DNA of 64,000 nt from assembly GCF_051124815.1 (NCBI RefSeq), contig NZ_CP118489.1:496001-560000 (forward strand). The letters run 5' to 3'. The stretch comes from Azospirillum sp051124815 (GTDB taxonomy: Bacteria; Pseudomonadota; Alphaproteobacteria; Azospirillales; Azospirillaceae). Shown one piece after another: positions 1-8,543 of this stretch. Each line of letters begins with the position of its first letter. Position 1 is the first letter of the stretch. A program made the position numbers and the translations under genes. The notes beneath the pieces are model-generated. The model saw nothing but the letters and a program-made list of their open reading frames with translations. It did not search any database and was not told the DNA's origin.

Positions 1-518
1 TGATGAATGCCGGGCGGATCGAACAGCTGGGCACGCCGGCCGATTTGTATTTCCGCCCGCGCTCGCTGTTCGTCGCCGACTTCCTGGGAGAATCCAACAT
101 CCTGCCCGCCGCGCTCCGCAGCCGCAGCGGCGACGAGGTGGAGATCGGCGTGGGCAGCGGCGGCATCTCCGGCCGGGCGCTGGCCAACGGCAACGACCTG
201 CCGCCGGGCACCGAGGTGCGGGTGATGGTGCGTCCGCAGAACCTGACCGTCGCCCGCCGGGGGGCGGTCGGGGGCGCGGCCGGGAATGCGGGCCTGCAGG
301 GCCGCGTGTCGGAGGTGATGGTCACCGGCAGCCTGACCAAGGTCTACATGGAGCCGCTGGACGGCAAGCTGCCGCCGCTGGTCGCCGCCTTCCCGACCCG
401 CAACGAAGACGACGCGGTGCGTATCGACGACGTGCTGACGCTGTCCTGGAGCGGGCGCGACGCCGTGGTGATCGCCGACCGCACTGCCGATGCGGCCCGA
501 GCGGCCGGGACGGCGTGA
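1..518 (+). CDS. ABC transporter ATP-binding protein, C-terminal part (PotA/spermidine-putrescine class)
   Basis: This is the 3' end of a gene whose start lies left of the window. The first visible residues (MNAGRIEQLGTP) match the stretch after the H-loop in PotA/FbpC-type ATPases, so the Walker motifs and signature are upstream. The rest fits the TOBE-type regulatory domain of this class: the PADLYFRP element near the ATPase/TOBE junction, then 'VMVRPQNL', which resembles the 'gvRPE' motif. The stop is directly followed by the permease start, so the two are almost certainly one operon. It would energise import of a small organic solute through the fused permease next door. Substrate unknown; polyamine-like, iron, thiamine and phosphonate importers share this class. 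Confidence 0.85.
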   Translation, partial: MNAGRIEQLGTPADLYFRPRSLFVADFLGESNILPAALRSRSGDEVEIGVGSGGISGRALANGNDLPPGTEVRVMVRPQNLTVARRGAVGGAAGNAGLQGRVSEVMVTGSLTKVYMEPLDGKLPPLVAAFPTRNEDDAVRIDDVLTLSWSGRDAVVIADRTADAARAAGTA

Positions 519-519
519 G

Positions 520-2307
520 ATGAGCGGACAGTCCATGGCCATGACCCACGCCGCCGGCGCCAAACGCCATTCGCCCCCGCCCGCCTGGCGCAAGCCGGTG
601 CTGATGGGCGCCCCGCTCGTCCTGCTGCTCGTCGCCTTCCTGGTCTTCCCGGTCGGGCAGCTGCTGGCGCTCAGCGTCTACAACGGGCAGGGCTTCACGC
701 TGGCGCCCTACGCGCAGCTGTTCGCCTCCAGCCTCTACATCACCGTCCTGTGGATCACGCTGAAGATCTCGCTGGCGACGACGGTGGTCGCGGTGGTCGC
801 GGCCTATCCGGTCGCCTACCTGATCTCCATCGCCAAGGGGCCGGCGAAGAGCCGGCTGATCTTCTGGGTCCTGCTGTCCTTCTGGACCAGCTTCCTGGTG
901 CGCGCCTTCGCCTGGGTCGTCATCCTCGGCCGCAACGGCGTCGTCAACAGCACGCTGATGTCGCTGGGCATCATCGACAGCCCGGCCGACCTGCTCTACG
1001 GCTTCGGCGCGGTGCTGGTCGGCATGGTCCATGCCATGCTGCCGCTGGCGGTGATGACCATGCTGGCGGTGATGGAGAACATCGACCGCACCCTGCCGCG
1101 CGCCGCCGGCACGCTGGGAGCAAAGCCCGGCACCGCCTTCTGGACGGTCTATTTCCCGCTGTCGCTGCCGGGCGTCGCCGCGTCGGCGATCATGGTCTTC
1201 GTGTCGGCCATCGGCTTCTTCATCGTGCCCGCCCTGCTGGGCGGCCGGAAGGAGACGATGATCACCCAGCTGATCATCGATCAGGTGCAGCAGACGCTGA
1301 ACTGGGGTCTGGCCGGCGCCATCTCCGTGCTGCTGCTGACCGTGGTGCTGGTGGTGTTCGTGCTGTACGACCGCGTCTTCGGCTTCGCCTCGCTGACCGG
1401 GGAGAGCGCGGTGGTGCGCAACCGCGACACCGCCATGCGGCGGCTGGGCGGGCGCGTGCTGGCGGCGCTGGGATCGGCCAGCGATGCGCTGATCGGCCTG
1501 CTGCCGCGCCGCCACCCCCTCCGCGGCCGGTCCGAGCGTCCGGTGGCGCTGAGCGTCTTCGTCTGGCTGCTGCTGGTGCTGATCAGCCTGCCGGCCTTCC
1601 TGATGATCCCGCTGTCCTTCGGCAAGGGCGGGCTGGCCTGGCCGCCGTCGGGCTTCACGTTGCAATGGTATCAACAGCTGCTCGACTCGCCGATCTGGAT
1701 GCAGGCGCTGTGGCGTTCCATCGTGGTCGCCTTCGGCACCGGCCTCCTGTCGATGGCGATCGGCGTTCCCGCCGCCTTCCTGATGGTGCGCGGCCGGATG
1801 CGGGGCAAGGGCGCCATGCTGGCCTTCATCCTGTCGCCGATCGTCGTCCCGCGCATGATCATCGCCGTCGGCATGTTCTATGTCTTCGCCCAGATGGGGC
1901 TGGTCGGCACGATCCTGGGGCTGGTCATCGGCCATACGGTCGTCGCCGTGCCCTATGTGGTGATGACGATGATGGCGGTGCTTCGCAACTACGACACCCG
2001 GCTCGACCTCGCGGCGCAGAGCCTGGGCGCCCGGCCGCTGGCGGCGCTGCGGCACGTCACCTTCCCGATCCTGGGGGCGGGGATGCTGTCCTCCTTCCTG
2101 TTCGCCTTCGCCACCTCCTTCGACGAGCTGACCATCTCGCTGTTCTCCTCGGGCGGGCTGAGCGCCACGCTGCCCAAGCAGTTCTGGGACGAGGTGACGC
2201 TGCAGGTCTCCCCCGTCATCGCGGCGGTGTCGACCGGGCTGCTGCTGTTCGTCGCCACCCTGATCTTCGTCGCGGATCGGCTGCGCCGGCGCAGTCTCGC
2301 CGGCTGA
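520..2307 (+). CDS. ABC transporter permease, two fused membrane domains (PotB-PotC type)
   Basis: Inner-membrane permease of about 595 residues, twice the usual size of one PotB/PotC-type subunit. Two tandem BPD_transp_1 units are visible. Each carries an EAA-like loop that contacts the ATPase: one near residues 190-215 ('AAGTLGAKPGTAFWTVYFP') and one near 500-525 ('AAQSLGARPLAALRHVTFP'). A charged linker separates the halves at about residues 305-340. The start is taken at the ATG one base after the upstream stop; an ATG at 535 is an alternative. A single-chain double permease is known in some iron and 2-aminoethylphosphonate importers, but most polyamine systems use two genes. No substrate-binding protein gene is in view, so it should lie left of the window. 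Confidence 0.88.
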   Translation: MSGQSMAMTHAAGAKRHSPPPAWRKPVLMGAPLVLLLVAFLVFPVGQLLALSVYNGQGFTLAPYAQLFASSLYITVLWITLKISLATTVVAVVAAYPVAYLISIAKGPAKSRLIFWVLLSFWTSFLVRAFAWVVILGRNGVVNSTLMSLGIIDSPADLLYGFGAVLVGMVHAMLPLAVMTMLAVMENIDRTLPRAAGTLGAKPGTAFWTVYFPLSLPGVAASAIMVFVSAIGFFIVPALLGGRKETMITQLIIDQVQQTLNWGLAGAISVLLLTVVLVVFVLYDRVFGFASLTGESAVVRNRDTAMRRLGGRVLAALGSASDALIGLLPRRHPLRGRSERPVALSVFVWLLLVLISLPAFLMIPLSFGKGGLAWPPSGFTLQWYQQLLDSPIWMQALWRSIVVAFGTGLLSMAIGVPAAFLMVRGRMRGKGAMLAFILSPIVVPRMIIAVGMFYVFAQMGLVGTILGLVIGHTVVAVPYVVMTMMAVLRNYDTRLDLAAQSLGARPLAALRHVTFPILGAGMLSSFLFAFATSFDELTISLFSSGGLSATLPKQFWDEVTLQVSPVIAAVSTGLLLFVATLIFVADRLRRRSLAG

Positions 2308-2357
2308 GGCCGGCTCCCCAACCGCTTATCGCCACCCGCTTCTTCCAAGGACAAGAC

Positions 2358-3290
2358 ATGCTTGACGCCACGAAGCTTCGCGGCATTCTGCCCGCCACCC
2401 CGACGCCGGTGACAGCCGACGGCACCATCGACGTGGCGGCCTCCAAGGCGCTGTTCTCCTGGCTGTTCCGCCAGGGCATCGACGGGCTGGTCCCGCTCGG
2501 CGGCACCGGCGAGTATGGCGCGCTGGCGAAGGACCAGCGCATCCGCTTCGCCGAACTGTCGGTCGAGGCGATGGCCGAGGTTGGCGAGAAGCGCGGCCCG
2601 GTGATCGCCGGCGTGCTCGACACCGGCTATTACGACGCGCTGGCCGCCGGCCGCGATTTCGCGGCGGCGGGCGTGGACGGGCTGCTGGTGCTGACCCCCT
2701 ACTACACCAACCCGACGCAGGCCGGCATCCGCGACTATTTCCTGCGCTATGCCGACGAATCGCCGGTGCCGATCCTGATCTACGAGATCCCCTACCGCAC
2801 CCGCATCGCCATCGATCCGGAGATCCTGCACGAGCTGTCGCGGCACGAGCGGATCATCGGCATGAAGGCCTGCAACACCGACATGTACCATTTCCTGCGC
2901 ACGGTGGCGGGGGTGGACCCGTCCTTCACGGTGCTGAGCGGCGAGGACACGCTGTTCCCGCTGCAGGTGGCGGCCGGGGCCAAGGGCGGCATCGTGGTGA
3001 CGGCCAACCTGCTGCCGCGGGCATGGCGCCTGATCCACGACCTCGCCTCGACGGGCAAGCTGGACAAGGCGCTGGAGATCCACCGCTCGCTGATCCCGAT
3101 GATGAACCTCGCCTTCGCCGAGACCAACCCCGGCCCGATGAAGTCGGTGATGGATCTGGTCGGCGTGGAGGCCCCGGCGATGCTGATGCCGCTGCGCGAG
3201 CCGGGCGAGCCGCTGAAGCAGGCACTGCGGCGCGAGCTGTCGCGCCTGCTGGTTACCTATGAGGGCATGCCGGCCGCCCAGCCGGCCTGA
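2358..3290 (+). CDS. Dihydrodipicolinate synthase/N-acetylneuraminate lyase family protein
   Basis: A 310-residue class I (Schiff-base) aldolase/lyase of the DapA superfamily, cytosolic TIM barrel. Visible signature residues are the GGTGEYG loop (residues 48-54, where true DapA has GTTGE), Tyr142 and the Schiff-base lysine Lys170 in 'IIGMKAC'; their 28-residue spacing equals that of E. coli DapA Tyr133/Lys161. The ATG follows an AAGGA Shine-Dalgarno. It sits between an importer and an IclR regulator and not among lysine-biosynthesis genes, so a catabolic lyase, dehydratase or deaminase acting on the imported compound is more likely than lysine synthesis. The exact substrate cannot be told from sequence. 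Confidence 0.85.
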   Translation: MLDATKLRGILPATPTPVTADGTIDVAASKALFSWLFRQGIDGLVPLGGTGEYGALAKDQRIRFAELSVEAMAEVGEKRGPVIAGVLDTGYYDALAAGRDFAAAGVDGLLVLTPYYTNPTQAGIRDYFLRYADESPVPILIYEIPYRTRIAIDPEILHELSRHERIIGMKACNTDMYHFLRTVAGVDPSFTVLSGEDTLFPLQVAAGAKGGIVVTANLLPRAWRLIHDLASTGKLDKALEIHRSLIPMMNLAFAETNPGPMKSVMDLVGVEAPAMLMPLREPGEPLKQALRRELSRLLVTYEGMPAAQPA

Positions 3291-3414
3291 CGGGCGGCAA
3301 CCGCGCGGCGCGTGGCAATCGGTTCGCCGGATGCTATGCGTTAGCGCGGGAGGCGCCGGGCAATGGCGCGAAGGCGCCGGCCCGGCCGGATGAAGAAGTC
3401 TTGGGGGATTGCCG

Positions 3415-4293
3415 ATGACGCGGACAGCAGGACGGATGCCGAAGGCGCAAGAGTCCGTGACGGAAACAGGCCCGGCTGGCGTGGCGGCGGAGCCGGACAC
3501 GAAGAAGGCCGACCCGCGCGAGTCCTCGCTGTTCGTCGGCTCGACCGAGAAGACCTTCCAGATCCTGCACGCCTTCGACGGGCCGCACCGGCAGATGCCG
3601 CTGTCGGAGATCGCCAAGGCCGCCAACCTGGACCGCAGCGCCGCCCAGCGGCTGGTCTACACGCTGGAGGTGCTGGGTTACCTGCGCCGCGTCCACGGCA
3701 CGCGCAACTATGCGCTGACGCCCAAGCTGCTGCAGTTCTCCTACAACTATTTGCGCGCCAACGAGCTGATCGAGAAGGCCTTCCCCTATCTTCTCGACAT
3801 CAGCCGCAGCGTCGGCGAGACCACCAACCTGCAGGAGCTGGACGGCGCCGAGATCGTCTTCGTCGCCCGCTTTCCCGGCAAGCATCTGGTCAACATCGAG
3901 TTCATGGTCGGCAGCCGCCTGCCCGCCTATTACACGGCGTCCGGCACCGCCATCCTGTCGCGTCTGTCGGAGGAGGAGCGGGAGGACATCCTGGCCCGCA
4001 CCGACCTGCGCCCGCTGACCCCCTTCACCGTCTGCGATCCCGACCGGCTGCGCGCCCGCGTGCGCGAGGCGGGGGAGAAGGGTTATGCGCTGCTGATCAA
4101 CGAGACGGTGATGGGCGACATCTCCGTCGGCGCCGCCATCACCGACGAGCATGGCCGTGCCGTGGCCGGCCTCAGCATCTCCGTCCCGGCCACGCGCTGG
4201 ACGCCGGAGCAGGTCGAGCAGGAACTCGCCCGCCATGTGCAGGTGGCCGCCGCCTCGATCTCCGTTCACAAGTTCGGCGGCTATTCCCGATAA
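3415..4293 (+). CDS. IclR-family transcriptional regulator
   Basis: A 292-residue DNA-binding regulator. After a disordered N-terminal stretch of about 35 residues it has the IclR winged helix-turn-helix ('LSEIAKAANLDRSAAQRLVYTLEVLGYL', split here by the reader at about residues 60-90) and the C-terminal effector-binding domain with the typical 'SGTAILSRL' segment. The start is the ATG at 3415, preceded at a good distance by a GGGGGA ribosome site; an upstream TTG at 3409 is possible. IclR proteins usually control adjacent catabolic genes in response to a pathway metabolite, so it probably regulates the ABC importer, the DapA-like enzyme and the alpha-hydroxy-acid oxidase around it. Confidence 0.92.
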   Translation: MTRTAGRMPKAQESVTETGPAGVAAEPDTKKADPRESSLFVGSTEKTFQILHAFDGPHRQMPLSEIAKAANLDRSAAQRLVYTLEVLGYLRRVHGTRNYALTPKLLQFSYNYLRANELIEKAFPYLLDISRSVGETTNLQELDGAEIVFVARFPGKHLVNIEFMVGSRLPAYYTASGTAILSRLSEEEREDILARTDLRPLTPFTVCDPDRLRARVREAGEKGYALLINETVMGDISVGAAITDEHGRAVAGLSISVPATRWTPEQVEQELARHVQVAAASISVHKFGGYSR

Positions 4294-4324
4294 CGCGTCC
4301 TTTCCCGCGGGAGGCGGTGATCCG

Positions 4325-5461
4325 ATGGCGGCCCATCAGGCATGCCTGAACATCGACGAGCTGCGATTGCAGGCCCGCCGCTTCCTGCCGCGCGGCCTGT
4401 TCGAGTATATCGACCGCGGCACCGAGGACGAGACGGCCCTGCGCCGGTTGCGCGAGAGCTTCGAGCGTGCCGAGCTGACGCCGCGGGTGCTGGTCGATTG
4501 CGGCGACCGCCATACCGGCGTGACGCTGTTCGGGCGCGAGCGCCCGCTGCCCTTCGTCATCGCGCCCACCGCCGCCGCCGGGCTGGTCCGCTATGACGGG
4601 GAGGTGCTGCTGGCGCGGGCGGCACGTGCGGCCGGCATTCCCTTCTGCGTCTCGACCCAGTCGATCACCAGCATCGAGGCCATCGCCGAGGCCGGGGCCG
4701 AGCTGTGGTTCCAGCTCTATGTCTGGCGCGACCGCAGCCTGACCCATGACCTGCTCGACCGCGTCGCCGCCTGCGGCGTCGATACGCTGATCCTGACGGT
4801 GGACACCGCCGTTTCGCCGAACCGCGAGTACAACCGGCACAACGGCTTCACCGTGCCGGTCACGCCGTCGCTGCGCGGCGCCCTGGACGTGGCGCGCCAT
4901 CCGGCCTGGGCCGGCGGGGTGCTGCTGCGCCTGCTGGCCGACGGCGGCTGGCCGGGATACGCCCACTATCCGCCGCAGTTCCGCACCCGCATCACCGACG
5001 CCACGGCCCACGACCCGATCCGGCTGTGCGACCGGGTGAGTTGGGACGACGTGGCGGAACTGCGCCGCCGCTGGCGGGGCCGGATCATCCTCAAGGGCCT
5101 GCTGGCGCCGGAGGATGCGCTGCGCGCGGCCGGGTCAGGGGTCGATGCCGTGGTGGTGTCCAACCATGGCGGGCGCAACCTGGACTGCGCGCCGTCGCCG
5201 CTCGGCGTGCTGCCGCGGATCATGGACGCGGTCGGCGACCGGATGACGGTGCTGGCCGACAGCGGCGTGCGGCGCGGCAGCGACGCCGCGAAGCTGCTGG
5301 CCGCCGGCGCGGCGGCGGTTCTGCTCGGCCGGGCGCCGCTGTTCGGACTGGCGGCCGGCGGACAGGCGGGGGCGGAACACGCGCTGGCGATCCTGCGGGA
5401 CGAACTGGACCGGACCATGGCCCTGCTCGGCTGCCGGACGGTCGCCGATCTGCGGCTTTGA
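4325..5461 (+). CDS. FMN-dependent alpha-hydroxy-acid oxidase/dehydrogenase (LldD/mandelate dehydrogenase family)
   Basis: A 378-residue FMN (beta/alpha)8-barrel enzyme that oxidises an L-2-hydroxy acid to the 2-oxo acid. The family active-site motif is present as SNHGGRNLD, with catalytic His281 and substrate-binding Arg284; Lys257 in 'ILKGLLAPEDA' is the conserved FMN lysine. A further conserved block is 'STQSITSIEAIAEA'. The start is set by a GGGAGG ribosome site about eight bases upstream. It follows the IclR gene closely and probably acts in the same pathway as the DapA-like enzyme, which could yield or consume a hydroxy acid. Lactate, glycolate and mandelate are all possible substrates. 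Confidence 0.88.
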   Translation: MAAHQACLNIDELRLQARRFLPRGLFEYIDRGTEDETALRRLRESFERAELTPRVLVDCGDRHTGVTLFGRERPLPFVIAPTAAAGLVRYDGEVLLARAARAAGIPFCVSTQSITSIEAIAEAGAELWFQLYVWRDRSLTHDLLDRVAACGVDTLILTVDTAVSPNREYNRHNGFTVPVTPSLRGALDVARHPAWAGGVLLRLLADGGWPGYAHYPPQFRTRITDATAHDPIRLCDRVSWDDVAELRRRWRGRIILKGLLAPEDALRAAGSGVDAVVVSNHGGRNLDCAPSPLGVLPRIMDAVGDRMTVLADSGVRRGSDAAKLLAAGAAAVLLGRAPLFGLAAGGQAGAEHALAILRDELDRTMALLGCRTVADLRL

Positions 5462-5545
5462 GGGAAGCGAAGCAAGTCACGGAATTGACAGGCGATGCGG
5501 GGGAGGGGGCGGCGCCGCATCGACGCACGGCTGCCGCAAGAGGAA

Positions 5546-5570
5546 CGCAGGGCTGATTGTCAGCCTGCGG
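5546..5570. terminator. Near-perfect hairpin after the alpha-hydroxy-acid oxidase gene
   Basis: Arms CGCAGGGCTGA and TCAGCCTGCGG pair with one bulged G around a TTG loop. No T-run follows, so if it terminates transcription it is not a classical Rho-independent site. It lies between the catabolic operon and the DMT exporter. Confidence 0.3.
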
Positions 5571-5608
5571 AATTAGCATGCACCGCAACCAGAGGAGAGG
5601 AAGCGGTC

Positions 5609-6553
5609 GTGGCGGAGGACGCGGTGGATGGCGGGCGGCGGGGAACTGGCCGCCGGACGGCCTCCCAAACGGCATCGGGCGGGCCGGGCCTGACGGTCTA
5701 TGCGCAGCTTGCCGGGATCGTCCTGTTCTGGGGCGCCAACTGGCCGCTGATGAAGCTGGCGCTGGTCGACATCGGGCCGCTCGCCTTCTGCGCCGTGCGG
5801 CTGTTCGGGACCGCGTTGAGCGTCGCGGCGATGGCGCCGATCCTGCGCTTTCCCCTGCTGCCCCAGCGCGGCGAGCGGCTGATGCTCGCGGTCGTCGGCC
5901 TGCTGCAGGTCGCCGGCATGATGGGGCTGAGCAACCTCGGTCTGCAGTTCGTCTCGCCGGGGCGGGCGTCGGTGCTCGCCTACACCATGCAGATGTGGGC
6001 CTTGCCGCTCGGCCTGCTGCTGCTGGGCGAGCGGATCACCGGGCGGCGCGCCGCGGCGGCGGGGCTGACCTTCGCCGGGGTGGTCGTCTTCTTCAACCCG
6101 GCGCTGGTGGATTGGAGCGACGCCAAGGCGCTGATCGGCAACGGCCTGCTGATCGGCTGCGCGCTCAGCTGGGCGCTGGGGGCGACGCTGTACCGGCGGC
6201 GGGTGTGGCGCACGCCCTTCTGGACCCAGACCTTCTGGCAGATCGCCGCCAGCGCGCTGGTGATGGTGCCGCTGGCGCTGTCCACCGAATCCGGGCACCC
6301 GGTCCACTGGTCGGGCTCCCTGCTGGCGGTCGTCGCCTATAACTGCCTGATCGCCACCGGGCTCTGCTATTGGTGGTGGGGCAAGGCGCTGTCGGTGATG
6401 CCGGCCAGCCAAGCCGGGCAGATCGTCTGCCTGGTGCCGATCACGGCGCTGGTTCTGAGTGCGGTCTTCTACCACGAGCCGCTGAGTGCGGGCGTGCTGG
6501 CCAGCGTGGCGATGATCGCCGGCGGCATCGTCCTGTCGGCGCGGGCGCGCTGA
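5609..6553 (+). CDS. DMT-superfamily (EamA) transporter
   Basis: A 314-residue inner-membrane protein with about ten hydrophobic helices in two EamA repeats, the usual shape of RhaT/YdcZ-like drug/metabolite exporters. The first helix has the typical 'FWGANWPLMKLAL' signature, and the second repeat contains 'YNCLIATGLCYWWWGKAL'. The start chosen is the GTG at 5609, eight bases after a strong AGAGGAGAGG ribosome site; the reading frame remains open upstream but that part has no membrane character. It may export a by-product of the preceding catabolic cluster, but that is only a positional inference. It ends 13 bp from the convergent DedA/ATP-grasp gene. Confidence 0.88.
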   Translation: MAEDAVDGGRRGTGRRTASQTASGGPGLTVYAQLAGIVLFWGANWPLMKLALVDIGPLAFCAVRLFGTALSVAAMAPILRFPLLPQRGERLMLAVVGLLQVAGMMGLSNLGLQFVSPGRASVLAYTMQMWALPLGLLLLGERITGRRAAAAGLTFAGVVVFFNPALVDWSDAKALIGNGLLIGCALSWALGATLYRRRVWRTPFWTQTFWQIAASALVMVPLALSTESGHPVHWSGSLLAVVAYNCLIATGLCYWWWGKALSVMPASQAGQIVCLVPITALVLSAVFYHEPLSAGVLASVAMIAGGIVLSARAR

Positions 6554-6566
6554 ACTGCTGTGGCCG

Positions 6567-8285
6567 TCAGTTGGAGGCGGGATAGAGCGGCAGGAGGTTC
6601 TGCTGGCGGCGCTGGTAACGGACCAGCTCCAGCGCGCTCAGCGGCCGGGCTCCCTGGGCGCGGCAGGCGGCGGCGACCTCGAACATCAGCGCCTGCTGGT
6701 GGAACAGGGTGGCGTAGGCATCGCCCAGTTTGAACTCCGGATCCCACATGTGGATGGCCTCCGCCCCGGCGCCGTTCACCTCGATGATGCGGAAATCCTC
6801 GCCCACCGCCAGCCGCTCCACCGAGGCGAAGCGCACGTCGAAGCGGCCGAAATGGAAACCCGGCATCTGGTCGGCGATCTCGTCGAAGCGGGCGGTCAGC
6901 GTCGCCGTGACATGGCCGCAGGCATCCTTGTAGAGGCCGCCGACCCGGCTGCTGCCGACCAGCGACAGCCGCACCGTGCGGCCTGCCTCCGGCACCTCGT
7001 CCAGCCGGTCGGCCAGTGCCTCGTGATGCAGATCCGCCTTCCAGGAGGCGCGCGGATCGGCGGCGATCAACTGGCGCAGGGTGGAGCGGCCGTCGCCGAC
7101 CACATGCGGATAATAGCGGAAGGTCATGGAGAAGATGCGCCCGTGCCGCTCCCCCGGCTTGCGGACGTAGAAGATGCCGGCCTCACCGGCGTAGGGCACA
7201 TGCTCCTGCAGGATCAGCCGGACGTCGGCCGGGAAGCCGCGGAGATAGGCGTGGAGGTCGGCGGCGTCGCGCACCAGCCGCACGCCGATGCCGCGCCAGC
7301 CGATGTCGGGCTTGGCGACCAGCGGGAAGGACAGGCCGGCGCCGGACGCCAGCGTGTCCAACGCAGCCGGGGTCAGCGAGGGGCGGTTGACCAGGGCGAC
7401 CGACTTCGCGGCCCAGCGGCGTGCCGCCGGCCCGATCAGGTCCATGCAGGCGATCTTCGACTCGCCCAGCAGGCCGCCGGCCTCGATCGACGGGTTGGCG
7501 GCGGTCGGCAGGGTCAGGCTGCGGTGGCGGAGGCCCAGCGCAAACCACTGCGCCACCAGCGGAATGTAGAACAGCAGCGGCGGTATGCGCTCCGCCCAGC
7601 CGATGGTGGGGGCGCCGGCCGGCACCACCGGCAGGCCTGGCAGGGCGATGGCGCGCGGGGTCGGGCTGCCGTGCAGCGCATCGCGCAGGGCGGCGGGCAG
7701 ATGCGGCTCCAGCGTCGCCCGGACGCGGGCGAACAGGGCGGTGGCGACGGCGTGGGCGCGCCGCGTGCGCAGGACCATCAGCAGCGCCGCGCAGGCGATG
7801 CCGATCACCTGAACCTGCACCGCGGCCGCCTCCAGCGACGAGGTCATCAGCGTCAGCAGCAGCCCGACATGCACGCCGGCCGTCGCCAGCGTGATGGCGA
7901 CGAAGCGCAGGAACGGCACCCGCATCACGCCGCAGGCGAAATAGGTCGGGAACAAGACGCCGGGCACCAGACGGCAAGTCACCAATGTCGGCAGCAGGTT
8001 TCTTTGCAAAGCCCCGCGGCAGCGCTCAAGCATCGGTCCTTCGGTCCGGCGGCGAATCCAACTGATCCGCAGCGACAACAGCCCGAGGACATAAATGAAC
8101 AAATCGCCGATAACGATCCCGCACAGTAGCGTGATGGCGGTTACGCCGATGCTGACGGTACCGACGCTGACCAGGCTCGCTCCAACCGCAATCGCAACGT
8201 CTTCGTGCAGAAGCGTCAGCAAAGCAAGGCCCAGCAACAGGGGAAAGCCGGCGAAAGCGGTTATTGGTTGCAATGCAGCAAACAC
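6567..8285 (-). CDS. DedA/VTT-like membrane domain fused to an ATP-grasp domain
   Basis: A 572-residue fusion. Residues 1 to about 175 form a polytopic membrane domain resembling the DedA/SNARE-associated (VTT) family: 'GDLFIYVLGL' and 'CRLVPGVLFPTYFACG' correspond to the family's G-D-x3-Y and R-x-x-P-G...G blocks. A second hydrophobic stretch lies near 235-255. Residues about 280-545 look like an ATP-grasp ligase: 'LVAKPDIGWRGIGVR' is the nucleotide-lysine strand, 'LILQEHVPY' the adenine-side strand, and 'GRFDVRF...IIEVNGAGAE' the metal-binding end. ATP-grasp enzymes join a carboxylate to an amine or thiol via an acyl phosphate. Here the enzyme would be tethered at the membrane, perhaps modifying an envelope component or lipid. 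No substrate can be named. Confidence 0.8.
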   Translation of the reverse strand: MFAALQPITAFAGFPLLLGLALLTLLHEDVAIAVGASLVSVGTVSIGVTAITLLCGIVIGDLFIYVLGLLSLRISWIRRRTEGPMLERCRGALQRNLLPTLVTCRLVPGVLFPTYFACGVMRVPFLRFVAITLATAGVHVGLLLTLMTSSLEAAAVQVQVIGIACAALLMVLRTRRAHAVATALFARVRATLEPHLPAALRDALHGSPTPRAIALPGLPVVPAGAPTIGWAERIPPLLFYIPLVAQWFALGLRHRSLTLPTAANPSIEAGGLLGESKIACMDLIGPAARRWAAKSVALVNRPSLTPAALDTLASGAGLSFPLVAKPDIGWRGIGVRLVRDAADLHAYLRGFPADVRLILQEHVPYAGEAGIFYVRKPGERHGRIFSMTFRYYPHVVGDGRSTLRQLIAADPRASWKADLHHEALADRLDEVPEAGRTVRLSLVGSSRVGGLYKDACGHVTATLTARFDEIADQMPGFHFGRFDVRFASVERLAVGEDFRIIEVNGAGAEAIHMWDPEFKLGDAYATLFHQQALMFEVAAACRAQGARPLSALELVRYQRRQQNLLPLYPASN

Positions 8286-8543
8286 GGGCGGGCTGTCCGT
8301 TGGAATAGGGGCGGCAAGGGTGCCGCCGGCAAAATTGCATAGGAAAAGGTAAGCTTCACGTTAAAACTTTTGTGGAACCGTGCGGCATAGCGACAGTTTC
8401 CTTTGGTCCATATCGAAACGGTATGGGCATGATAGAAAATATGTGTTTGCAGCTATGGCGCCGGCGCGGCACAGTGCGTCCCAATAAACGACCGGCCAAT
8501 CGACCGCAGACGGCCGAACCGCCACCCGACCAGGAGACGCACC

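Noticed and set aside
322..2055. Long open frame on the - strand opposite the permease
   Set aside because: It is antisense to a clear permease, rich in His/Gln/Arg as expected when GC-rich codons are read backwards, and has no domain.
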